From: Scortum barcoo
Taxonomy: Eukaryota; Chordata; Actinopteri; Centrarchiformes; Terapontidae
Direction: 5' to 3'
Length of the DNA: 64,000 nt
Assembly: GCA_023238725.1 (NCBI GenBank)
Contig: CM041533.1
Coordinates: 22,534,176-22,598,175 of the forward strand
This document shows positions 1-11,159 of the stretch, piece by piece; position 1 is the first letter of the stretch, and each line of letters opens with the position of its first letter. The position numbers and the translations under genes are program-made. The notes beneath the pieces were generated by a model. That model made no database searches. It was given only the letters and a program-made list of their open reading frames with translations, and had not been told where the DNA came from.

Positions 1-764
1 ACATTCTGGCTGTGTAAACCAGAGAGATTAGCAGCTCATTACCATACCACAGGGGGGATACACACGGGACTGTGTGTTTGTGTGTGTGTGTGTGTGCCAG
101 CACACCTCAGAGCATTGTCTTCTGGTCATAACAACAACTGTTCCATTATTTGTGTGTGTGTGTGCCAGAATGAAAGTGTCTTTAATCAGGAGGACAGAAA
201 AACAGAGGCCACGGAGAATTACTGAATATGTTTTCATCGCAGAGACAATTATCAGATTAAACAAATTCACCTCGTTAAGTAGCTAATCCATCCATCCAAT
301 CAGCAGGCAGGACGGAGGCAGCAACACCTGCTCCCCAGCGGTGACCTCAGACAGATGTGGAGATGTGGAGATGATCCAGTTTCAGAAACACAGCTCAGAT
401 TCGAGGGAGGACTGTTTCGTTCTTTTGAAGTCTCGCGTTTGGCATGAAAAAGAGAATGCAACCCAGTTTACAGATTCTACTTTTCACGTTTATTTGGAAA
501 GTCGATTGAGCTCCACACACTCTCCAAGCAAACTTCTGCCTCATTTTCAAACAGTATGTTCACTGTAATGAAAGCGCATCACTTGGGTATTTTGCCTGCT
601 GTTTCCAAAAACACAGACAATTTTCATTAAAGTTTCTGAAGCAACATTTGTCCGTCCACAGCAGGGAATTGAACCAGCAACCCTTTGGCCACTTGGACTT
701 TTGAACTGTCTAAAGACATGCCAACAGCACTGCAAGGCTGTACTTTAAGCCACAGAGGTGCTTT

Positions 765-1025
765 GAGCTAAATGCTAACGTCAGTATGCTAACATGCGCT
801 CTTTACAGGGGTCATGTCAACCATGTTTACCCTTTTAGTTTAGCATCTCTGCATGCTAACCGTTGCTAATTTTCACAAAAAATGAAGCAGTTACATGTTG
901 GACAAAGTGAAATTTTGACTGGATGGTGGTGCTGGATGAGAAGTCAGAGGATGAGCAATTTGTAGTGAGAAATTTCATGGCGGTAGTTTCAATCTGGACC
1001 ACAGTGGTTACATGTTTACATGTTT
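765..1025 (+). repeat. Teleost dispersed repeat, copy 1
   Basis: The run of 'gctaa' and 'gctaac' words followed by 'gacaaagtgaaattttgac', 'atttcatggc' and 'ctggaccaca' matches a non-coding dispersed element that I recall as common in fish genomes. The same word order appears in the copy at about 7845-8385. The edges are approximate and I cannot name the family. Confidence 0.5.
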
Positions 1026-2456
1026 AGCTGCTAATTCTGAAAACAGTAGGTGCTCCAAGGTGGTTCCCCGTGAATGAATTACAATCTAAAACTTTTTTTA
1101 AATAGGGTCGATTAAACTTTACCCTGCAAATAAAATGGTGGTTTTACCGAGCAGCATACCTGGGCTTGTGAGAGATATGCTAACTACCTGTTAGCCAGTA
1201 TATCTGATACAGTAGTCAATACGCATAAACTGATCCAAACAACAAATCTTTTAAGTGAACTGAATCAGCAGTTGAGCTCAGCCATAAAACACAGTTAATG
1301 TTTTCTCATGAAAAGGCTGTTCAAGGTCAAGGAACGTCACAAATATTAAAATCTGAACAGTGTTATAAATAATGGGCTGCTTAGCTCTTAACCTTATGTG
1401 CTTGTAGAGGCTACTGAACTGAACCTTATAGCCTGGGCTAACAACAGACTGAACTGAACTAAATGTCACGGCCGTATATAAACTGCGATGCATTCACTCA
1501 CTAGGTACTCAAGTGTATTTGAAAGCAGAAGAGACCACTTAGCTAAGGAAAAAAACATACTACACAGTCAGTGACTACAAATCTTTGAACTGGACTGAAT
1601 GAAGCGATTCAGTGAAGAAATAATCCATCATCTATTTTGACCTCTGAACTCAGCTACAGTCCAAATAAATTCATACTGCAGATCAGCCCGTACAAACTAG
1701 CACTACCCACACAGCTACAGGCTATATAAGACACATAAGCTGACCCCAGTACAGTGCAGCTAGCTGTATCTACAAATATGGGCGATCATAGCAGCATGAC
1801 GATACATTACATTGAAAACACAGGCTTTATTGAATCTACACTGGCACAAAATTATACACTGACTTTGTGCACAAGTACGATGAAAATCTTTACATTCATT
1901 ACAATATTCATAACAATAAAAGGTCAGCTGGTCAGCTTGAAATCATCCAGGGTCTAGTCTAAGACACCCTCTGCAGTCATTGATGTTTTTTCTATTTTCC
2001 TGTGCATTAGTAAGACATCACAGGCAGAGGACTAAACAGACTCTTGACTCATGTTTCTGGCTGCAGGAGACAGCAGGTAGTGTTCACATCAACAACAGAC
2101 ACATCCTGGGGCAAATCTATTTTAAAGCTGACAGTCGGCGACTCTCTCCTCTAAGGAAGAGGAAGTGCAACCTGAAGCCTTGATTGGGATAAAGACCGAA
2201 ATTTATTTAGACTGATAAAATGATCACAGTCATGGCAGCGAAAGTGAGTAAGTGAAATATGTGCGTGTGCTTCACTCGCTCACACACTCTCTCACACACA
2301 CACACACCTCCCTCACAGTGCACACACACCTCTTCACAATCAGAAATCAGCGCCTGGCTGCTGCAGAGAGAAAAGAGAATTCATTAAACTCAGCCACCCA
2401 CGCTGGGCCACAGAATAGACGGGGGTAGCAAGGGAGGAAGGAAGGCGGGGAGGATG

Positions 2457-2461
<5 letters not shown>

Positions 2462-2488
<27 letters not shown>
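2462..2488. repeat. (GA)n microsatellite
   Basis: Perfect GA dinucleotide run of 27 bases within a purine-rich tract that continues imperfectly to about 2700. Confidence 0.95.
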
Positions 2489-3424
2489 CAAAGACGGTGA
2501 GAAAAGAGGGAGTGTGAGGGAGGAAGACGAGGGAAAGGGAGAAAGAGAGAGTGGATGGAGTCCTCTTAGCAGGGGCCCATCAAATGAAGTGGATAGGAGG
2601 TCAGTTGCACAGAAAAGCTCTTTAGGAGCAAAGAGATGGGGGAGAGAGAGAGAGAGAGAGTAAAGAAATAACAGAAGACTGGAGGAGAGGAGAGAGCATG
2701 ACTATGTGTGAGAGAGGTGTTAGATAGGCTCTGATGCTGTGGAGCTGCTGAGTTGGAGAAGCAGTGAAAACTCACAAACCAAGAGTTTGTCTTATGCCAT
2801 TTTGTTGTCCCGGCTCAGCAGCCAACAGGCCATCCAGACGCCTCTCACACTCACAAAACCTGACTGACAGCCAATCAGATAATGCGTTCCTGGTCAGCAC
2901 GGCGGTGACCTGAGGCCGAACATGTCAACCTTCCCCTCTGTAACCTCTGCTCCTCTGTCCTCATCCCAGCCTAATCCACACTGTGCTAATCTGGTTAACT
3001 AGAGCTGTTTCTGAAATGAACAAAAGCCTAATCTAATTCCCACTTAACACTAATTAAGAGATTATTGACCTCACATCCTATTATCATAATCATTGAGCTT
3101 TGGCAAATGGTCAAACAGAAACAAAAAGGAGTCAATAAAACGACAGTCACAAATCAAATCAGATGCCAGCACCGGGGTGCTGTTCGAGATTCTGTGGGTG
3201 ACAACAGCGTTCGCTCGGATACGATGCAGAGATATACTGAGGGAAGAATTGTGAGGTTCCTCCATCTGCCTTTGACACACAAACACACACACACATATAT
3301 ACACACAGAGATTCCACCTTAAGCCTTTTACTGTCCAGAATGTCAGCAGCCATCTCCAGCACCACGGCCTGTCACACAGAGTGAGAGAGAGAAAGTGCGA
3401 GTGTGTGAAGTGTGTATATGTGAA

Positions 3425-3434
3425 GTGTGTGTGT

Positions 3435-3500
<66 letters not shown>
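3425..3500. repeat. Compound (GT)n(GA)n microsatellite
   Basis: A GT run of about 50 bases with one interruption changes directly into a GA run of about 25 bases. The open frames read through it in both directions are repeat artefacts. Confidence 0.95.
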
Positions 3501-3506
<6 letters not shown>

Positions 3507-4978
3507 CAGAGGCTGAGGGACGGAGACATGCAGGAGGGAGGGGTGTCCTTGAAAGAGGACAGAGGTGTTCAACTGGATCTAATGTGACGGAGGAAACAAC
3601 TGGAGCATATACACACACACAAACACCAGTATTGCATCAATAACATTCCTTTCCAGAAAAAAAAAACATTTGTGAGGATAAATTCACATGAATCCACAAT
3701 CCGTCCGACTAAATCCGTTTGTCCCGTCCAACCCTCCACAGGCCGGCCTTTTATATCACCAGTATAGGAATGAGGGCGAGAGCGGGGCCGAGCCCCCAGC
3801 CTGGCTCTCTGCAATGGGCCTCAGCATCATTATCATCAGCAGCGGGCTCTCTCAGATGCGCCAGCACAAGATCAAAGGAAAGCCTCTCAATCTTCTCCCC
3901 TCACTGAGGCAGCACAGAGCTGCTCTATAACTGGCATCTTGGTCCTGCGATAATCCTCCCATTGATCTACTTCACAGAGTTCAGTCTATGCCGAGGCTTC
4001 TGGGTTGAGGGTTAAAGATGCCGAGGAATGTCTGTCAGAGTTTGCAGCACTGGGTGCGAGATCTAAACTATGCGCTGACCGAGCCGTGCTTTACATTGTC
4101 CTTTTTTTCCCCGCAACTTGTTTTCAAGGTGCCTTGCTTACATGAGGTAATGTTAATGTTTTATGAGGGCTCGTAGCATTTGCATAGATTCTACCCAGAT
4201 CATCATTTAGGCTTTCGTAAAGGATACAAAAATAGGTTATGTATTTTAGCACAAGCAATTAAAAAGCATATCCGCTGCAACATGTAGGCATGGGATGGAG
4301 GGGCAAATTAATGCACCTTATTTTCTCGTTCCTTCCTTTCCTTTGAAGTCCGTGAGGGGGAAGTTAGACTGGAGGGCAGAGGGAGAGGGTGGAGGGTGTG
4401 GATGAATACAGGGAACAAAAGACCAGAGAGCCATTACCTCAGCTCTGCCACTCGGCCTCCCTCCTCTCAACATCTCCATCTACTGGTGGCTTGATGAGCT
4501 GCTGGCTCGCCCTGGTCGGTTTTGCTGACTGGCACTGCTGAGTTGACAACATGCAAGTCTGTGGAAATAGTGTCTGTTGTAACTCAATAAGCATCTGAAT
4601 TATAAAAAAATAAGATTGGTTGCATTTCATATCACTACCAAAGGCTTGAAGCTTGTCAAAGATTAAGCTGTAAACACATTTCAAGGGACAATGGCAGCAG
4701 TTGCTGATGGATGGTAAGGTGGTTGTTTGGTCTGGGTGATGAGTTACAGTACACAGATTAGCATATCCACACACTGTGGAGGGAACATTAGTCCTGAACC
4801 TGCATGTTACCATCAGGCTTCACATGCTTTGCCATTTTTGCTAAACAAGAAAAGTTTGGAAAACACATTTATCGGCATATTTGGCATGTTATGCTAAAAC
4901 CATAACATCATCACATCATTTTTTTACACTTTCGATTTTGTGCAAATTTCAGTACACAAGATGTAATGCATCGAGAAG

Positions 4979-5440
4979 TGAGCTTCTGAGCCAGAGCCAG
5001 GCTAGCTCTTTATGCTAAGCTAACCATCTGCTGGCGGCTCAAAGCAGCATACAGACATGCGAGTGGTATCTACTTTCTCATCTAACTCTCGCAAAGAAAG
5101 CAAGTAAGCTTTCCCAAATTGCCAAAGTAAACATGTCAGTGAAGTCAGTGCACTTAGCCAGGATGCAATGCAACACCTAAACCACTGTAAACCCCAACTC
5201 CCTGCTGTTACACATCGCTCTTTGTACATATTAAACAAACAACATAAAACATGTTATTCAGTGAGTTTTGGCAGTTTTGGTGCTTGAATAAATTTATCAG
5301 GCTAGTTTGTTCCTACTGTTTTTAATCTTTATGCTAAGCTAAGATAACTGACGGCTGCCGGCTGTAGCTTCATATTATGTTACAGAAACGAGCACTGTAT
5401 CACTCTTTTCATCTAAGCAAATGACCCTAAATTTATTCCT
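4979..5440 (-). repeat. Teleost dispersed repeat (second family), antisense copy
   Basis: The words 'gagccaggctagctcttta', 'tgctaagctaa', 'cagacatgcgagtggtatc' and 'ctcatctaactctcgc' are the reverse complement of a dispersed fish element. A plus-strand relative with 'gagagttagatgagaagg' and 'ctcatgtctgtatgg' is in a caspase intron at about 45488-45780. Edges are approximate. Confidence 0.5.
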
Positions 5441-7289
5441 TTAATATGTATATTCCTCTATAGCAGGCTTAGGTCAACGTTAACAACAGAATAACCAATG
5501 TGTTTGAGAATTAACGACATACAAAGACTGAAGCAGACTGTGGTTCAGGCTGGACGAACATGTGTTTGGTCAGCGTGAATAAATGTGATTTTTAAAAAAA
5601 AATATTTATTTATTCACAGCCAACTGTTAATGTGTACATGTTAGATGAGACTTATCGCATGTGTTTGTTGCCTCATAAACACTATAAACACTCATAGGCC
5701 AACTCACACACGCCTCCGTCTTAACCGCACAAAATTTCCAAGCTTGGCGAAAAGCATTGATAAGCAAGTGCATGCACATACACAGACACACACACACACA
5801 ACATACACACACACACATACACTGCAGTGTGAAATTGGGTCAGCAGTGGAGAGTGGGCTTTAATGCTGAGCACATACGCTCTCTAAAACTGATCTGCATA
5901 TTCATGTGGGTGGCTATCAAAATGACACACACACACACACACACACACACACGTAGACACGCACACATACATACACACACATAAATAAGGACATGCATGT
6001 ACATATTGGCCTAAACTTATCCATCCATCCCACACACGTGCCCACATGCACACACACACACATACACACAACAAAGCACAAAGAAAACCCCAAATCCCAT
6101 GGATATTGCAACTGTCGGGGAGCCACAGAGGGCATTTATGTTCTACTCATTCTAATTCTGTGGCTAAAAATGAGCTTCTTCCTTTCCGAGCTGCACCATG
6201 TCAATCACTTTTCCCCCCTTCCTTTTACTTCTCTTCCCCTATTCCCTTCTTTCTCCCGCTGGCAAAAGAGGCCCATTTCAGAGTGTAAAGTGAAGTCCGA
6301 CTGAAGCCGGCTGCCCAGCAGAACAGCTCTCATCACTTCAGAAGTTGCAAGTGAGTTGTAACATTGTCGGAAGTGTTGGAGGCGCCTTCACTTCGCCAAA
6401 AAGAAAATTCACGCAGAAAAATCACCATCACCAGGAATCATTCTGCCACTGAGCTTAGAAAGGTGGGAGAAAAAGAGGCAGAGCGAAAGAAAGGAGTGAA
6501 AGAAGAGGGGTGCAAGGGAGGAGGGGGATGAGGGGGGAGGATGGAGAGAGGGAGAGAGATGGAGGTCTCTCCCTAAGGATATACTTGTCAAAAAACCCTA
6601 CTTTGCGTTTCTGACTTTTTCAGCGATGAACAACAGTTTTCTCTGACAAAGCATTTTCCTGCTTATTTGCAGACGGAGGGAGGAGACGGGGCTCAAGTTG
6701 GAACGTGAGAAACTGAAAGGATGCAACAAAGGATTCAGAGCCAGTAAGCAGATAGCTCTGAAGGCCGCTAGGGGCCGGGGAGAGGAGGAGGGAGAGAGGG
6801 AAGGGGTGGGGGTGGGGGTGGTGGAGGTGTGGGCTGGTGGTGTCTTTTGAAGGGAGAGATGGTAGGGGAAAGAGAAAGGAGGAGACGGAGAGAATGAGAC
6901 GGAGGGAGAGAGGGAGAGTGTGTCTCCTGTGTATGTGTTTGGGGACCCACACAGTGAGGCCTGAGCATGTGATTTATTTCAGAATACTAATGTCTCTTTG
7001 ATCTCTTCTGCTTAAAAAAAAACACCCTGCTGGGACTGTGGGCACACACTCCAACACACACACACACTCCAACACACACACACACACACACACAGTCCAA
7101 CACATGCACACAAATGCATATATGTATTTATGTACACACTTGCACACTCCCGTACATACCTGCAAGCACACATGCCCACATTAATATTGTTGCGTCCCCC
7201 CCCGACTGACTGGGCTCATTTATGTACACACACTCACACATTCAGTCACACACACACACACACACACACTCACTCCAGGGCGTCTAATC

Positions 7290-7520
7290 TACTTTAACTA
7301 TCATCAAATCCATAGAGATCCAATTACAAAGATAGAGGGATATTTGTTTTTCTCTGTGCATCTTAAAAGACTAATTAAATTTTCATGTAAAGATGAAATT
7401 ATTTGATACAACGCAAATGTCTTTTCATTTTCATAATTGTACCATAATGTGTTTTAATTGGGGATCCTGTGACTATTCCTGTCTATTTCAGCTGCATTTC
7501 TAGGCCACTTATTCTGTGCA
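7290..7520. other. AT-rich block, possible conserved non-coding element
   Basis: About 230 bases of non-repetitive AT-rich sequence with homeodomain-type TAATTAAA and several ATTT/TAAT words, set between long CA runs. It differs in texture from the surrounding repeats. The only support is composition, and alignment to other fish would be needed. Confidence 0.2.
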
Positions 7521-7844
7521 GCATTTAAATCAGGCGCACACACAAAAGAGAGGAAAAAAGAAGAAAAAAAAACAGGTGACGTACTGCATTTACCTTTCCT
7601 TCTTGAATCAGTCTTTTATTATTCCAAGTCGGGGTCATGGGAGCGAGAGCATATCCCAGAATGCACCGGGAGGAAGGTAGTCAATCAAAGAACTAACAAA
7701 GAACAAACAAATACTCCAGCTCAGATGGAGATTTTTCAAATCTCCTGAGTTGTTTGTCTGATCTCCCCTTATCTTGAAAAAGAAACTGCATTATATATCT
7801 ATTCAGTAAAGAAGGCGTGTCTCAGACAGTGCAATAGGAGAATA

Positions 7845-8385
7845 TTGTAGTAGATGGGAATGTCATTGCTTTTGCAGGTATTGGACAAATTCATTTTATT
7901 GACTAATGGGTAGAGCTAGATGTAAAGTCAGAAGATCAAAAAGGTACAATTCATCCAGAGGGAGGCATGTCTATGTGTACAAAACGTCATGACGATCCAT
8001 TCAATCATTTTTGAGCGATTTCATCTTAACATACGACTGTCAACCTCATGGTGGCGCTATTGAAAAAGTCAAGTGATCACCAAAGTCATTAGGATGTATC
8101 CTCTGAAGACCATGAATGTCGGTACAATCCACCGAATAGTTATAGTTGTTGAGATATTTGCAGTGTCCAATGCTTTTTTAATTGTTTGTTGTCCAAGTTT
8201 TTTTTTCCAATTACATAAATGTAGTCCTCAGCTTGATGCAACCTTAAAAGAGCCACCAAACAGAGTTTTTAAAATCATCTGACAAATAAGGGTGACAAAA
8301 TGCTCTCCGTGGTAGCTATCTCAAAGTTTACTTCATCCAGCGGTTTCTGACATATTTAAATCTGGACCAAAGATGATGCCAACAT
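7845..8385 (+). repeat. Teleost dispersed repeat, copy 2
   Basis: A longer and better preserved relative of the element at 765-1025. It runs through 'gatgggaatgtcattgctt', 'gcaggtattggacaaattc', 'gatcaccaaagtcattagg', 'tagttgttgagatatttgc' and 'ctggaccaaagatgatgcc'. It is non-coding and has the same orientation as copy 1. Confidence 0.55.
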
Positions 8386-8837
8386 GGCTGAAAAACGTAA
8401 CGCTTGTAAGAAGATGTTCCTCTCACCCTGTATGACTGTTACATATCTTCACTTTATGATGTTTTGTACGTTCCATGAGTGGTTTTGAACGTTTTGAAAA
8501 TGACAGTATGGTTATTGAGGACCTATTTTCAGTTCTCGGTCGTCTATTCCTATTTCATATATTGATTTCCTACAAGCTAGGATAAGCTTCAGTTGTTAAA
8601 TAGGCATATATGTTGCTTGATAAACTGGTATCTCGTTCTCTTCAATACAAAGTCATGTGTAATTACAATTCAACATAAGCTGACAGCTCTGGAAAGAAGA
8701 TGTTTTTGTCTTTGTAACGGGCACAGCTGGATTAAGGCTTATATATATTTATATTTTGAGAGCACCTCCTGTGCTTCCACTCATCATCTGCTCTCCCTCT
8801 CCCTGCCTCCTCCTGGGTCTGCCGGCGAACTCCACAG

Positions 8838-9100
8838 CTGTGGCGGACTGCAGTGATCGGAAGACAAGTCAGCGTCTCGGAGGAAAGACTGTCGGTGCTT
8901 CCAGTCTCGAGCTCCAGAGTGAGCGAGGTCGAGGCTCCATGACATTCTCCTGTGTGGTATTGTCGTCCCGGGCAATTATGGGACATTTAGTTTGTTTTAT
9001 TTGTGAAACTGTGTGAACTGCATTGAATAACACTTTTATTGCGCTCCCCTGTGTAAATAATTGGCTTGTATAATAAATGTGTTCACTTTGTAACTTCTCC
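8838..9100 (+). CDS. Possible terminal coding exon of an unrecognised gene
   Basis: A long pyrimidine tract is followed by an AG acceptor at 8836-8837. From 8838 a frame of 34 codons reads LWRTAVIGRQVSVSEERLS and continues, rich in Ser, Val and Glu, to a TGA at 8940-8942. An AATAAA follows at 9072-9077, so the layout acceptor, short frame, stop and polyadenylation signal fits a last exon. I do not recognise the protein and no upstream exon could be joined. It could instead be chance. Confidence 0.25.
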
Positions 9101-9367
9101 TGGCTTTCCGCATGTGTCTACCAGGTGAAAAATTGCAGTGTTCTTGAAGGGCATTGTTCTGTTGCATCCCAAACCTGACATTTACTGTTGATGTTTCAAG
9201 AGCTGTAAATAGCTGAGAAATGACTGTGCTGTGAAACCGCAGCCAGGTTGGAAATAACTTGATGTAGTCTGAGTTTGGACAGTTCTCTGCAGCGATGAAA
9301 AAATACACCACCAAACACAATAGACCCAGAAATGGATGGTGCAATGTCAGTAGCTTTTTTTTTTTCT

Positions 9368-9760
9368 TTAGTTGGAGTGTTTTAGGGTGGATTTCATTTC
9401 AACACTTGCTGCAATGTGTGTCTGTTCACACTGTTCAGCTTTGGCATAGGTGGAGGTTAGTCGAGCCTCCCTCCTCCTCAAAGCCCCCAGTCTCCGTTGA
9501 TTCATGGAGTCTGTCAGAAACTGCAGCACGTCCCTGATGAACACCTCCAGCAGCAGCCTCGGGGACGACGGTGCACGCAGCTGTCGGCCCCGGCTCTTCT
9601 GGGTTTTCCTGCTTTCCTCTATACAACAGACAGCAGATGTAGCAGCTTGGTGATGCCACCTCTCATAAGGGGCCGCCTGAGGGTGGCACCCTGCACCGAC
9701 TCCAGCGGATTGTGGAGTCTGATATAGTTGGTGTAGGTGACCTGCTCAGACCCCAGCAGC
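9368..9760 (-). pseudogene. Unresolved coding-like segment, weakly histone H4-like
   Basis: Read on the minus strand, an acceptor-like 'ctgtctgttgtatag' at about 9624-9638 is followed by a frame open to a TAA at 9368-9370. It contains the stretch LLLEVFIRDVLQFLTDSM and a basic segment after it. Upstream another frame reads VTYTNYIRLHNPLESVQG before stopping. An AATAAA lies downstream on the same strand (9035-9040). The VF-IRDV pattern and two short DNA matches recall histone H4, but the order is not collinear with H4. It may be a small real gene, a decayed copy or chance. No function is assigned. Confidence 0.2.
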
Positions 9761-10269
9761 TAGAGGCCTCTTAGAAAGAAAACATATAGTGTTATAAGCT
9801 TTCATAAAAAAAAGAAAATATTCAATCAGAGCAGCTATAATAATTTTTTTTCTTTCTGGTTAATGTTTTTGACAACTTTACAGTTTTGATTAACTCACAC
9901 TACTCTTGTCAGTATTGTGTGAGCTGTTTTCAGCCCTAAAGCTCCAAAAACTGACTATACACTACCTGCTCAGCACCAAAGGTATACTTGTCCTTCTTTT
10001 GGCCCCAGTTCTGCCCCTGCGTGCAATCCAGAGCTCCTCAGCTCTACTGAATGCTTAGAAAAGTCAGAAAAATACATTAATAAGCTTCTGCAGTTTTATG
10101 AGATAAAAAAGGTGGTGGTTCAACACTGGTGCTCAGAGCTGCAGTCTCTGGATCAAACTGGACAAGGTGGTGTAGGACAGCAGGCTTCACCCAAAGCTGT
10201 CCACAAGCCCAAAACCGCAGCCAGCTGATGCCGCTGATCCCGGCGTGCTCGGTGTGACAGCTGAACACA

Positions 10270-10354
10270 GACACTATAACACAGAGAGAGACTCTGCTGG
10301 AGCTGCAGATACACCCCACCAGAGACTCATCACCCAACAGGAGACTCAACAACA
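10270..10354 (+). other. Possible 5' untranslated exon of the CXorf38-like gene
   Basis: The sequence ends in a textbook donor, CAACAG followed by GTGAGT at 10355, and a fair acceptor (tgtttcccgggcag) lies at 10439, about 100 bases upstream of the start codon at 10546. This would make a very short leader intron. The 5' end is not visible. Confidence 0.25.
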
Positions 10355-10545
10355 GGTGAGTCCAACACCTTCATCTCATCTCTTGGCTGTGCTCACGTGA
10401 AGCACCTCGAGCAGCCACTCCTCACTGTTTCCCGGGCAGACGGCGCCATCTGCTGGCCATTCTGCTGTCAGCACATGGAGGGTGGAGCCAGATGAGGAGG
10501 ATCGTGTCCTCCTTCGTTGCGTCCATCAGGAAATATCAGGCAGAC

Positions 10546-11107
10546 ATGGTGCTGGAGGAGCTGGCGGCCCGTCTCAACGACGGCGGCTATAAAAACTGGC
10601 TGAAGGCCGGAAGTTGCCTGGTGTTGCTCAGGGACGGTCTGCACCCATTCATCAGCCACCACACCACAGCTTTCCACGCAGACCTGCTCAACCAAAACAG
10701 CCTGCTGAGGAAACCCTGTGAGACTTCTTCATGCAAACCGAGAGACAATAAGGTCAGCTCGGTCTGATCGGACCCAGGTCCATTCAAATGGGCCTATTGT
10801 GACCATTTTAGAGGCTGTCCTCAGTATATTACTCACGTTTCCCTCTCTGTAACACGCAGAAGTTGTATGTATTGTACTTGTATAAGTATAAGTGTGTGAA
10901 TGTTTTGTGTGTGTGTGTGTGTGTGTGTGTGCAGCTTTCCTCACCATGCAGACCGTGTTCGCAGTGGCAGGCAGTGATCCTGAGACACCACAGACAACAC
11001 AAACCCACAGTGAACTGGGACAACTGTTTCCCTCCCCACTGGAGAACAGACCACTGGGAAGTAGCTAAGGTAGACCACACACGCACACACACACTCAACA
11101 CACACTC

Positions 11108-11159
<52 letters not shown>

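Larger units (their letters stand above)
1..8837. other. Gene-poor region with microsatellites and dispersed repeats
   Basis: I see no exon chain with coherent splice sites and recognisable protein here. The stretch holds many CA/GT and GA tracts (for example about 65-98, 5927-5952, 7058-7094 and 7245-7268), two copies of a dispersed element listed separately, and unique-looking blocks at about 2780-3070, 3780-3960, 6100-6400 and 7290-7520 that are not simple repeats. If the terminal exon proposed at 8838 is real, much of this could be intron of that plus-strand gene. That is inference. Confidence 0.5.

Noticed and set aside
3071..3643. Long open frames on both strands with runs of His-Thr, Cys-Val or Arg-Glu
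   Set aside because: They are translations of the GT and GA microsatellite, with no protein-like sequence outside it.
9440..9720. A true histone H4 gene
   Set aside because: Only short patches resemble H4, and they are not in H4 order. It is listed only as an unresolved segment.
10492..10545. Upstream in-frame ATG of the CXorf38-like gene
   Set aside because: The added 18 residues have no match in the family; the ATG at 10546 aligns with the human N-terminus.
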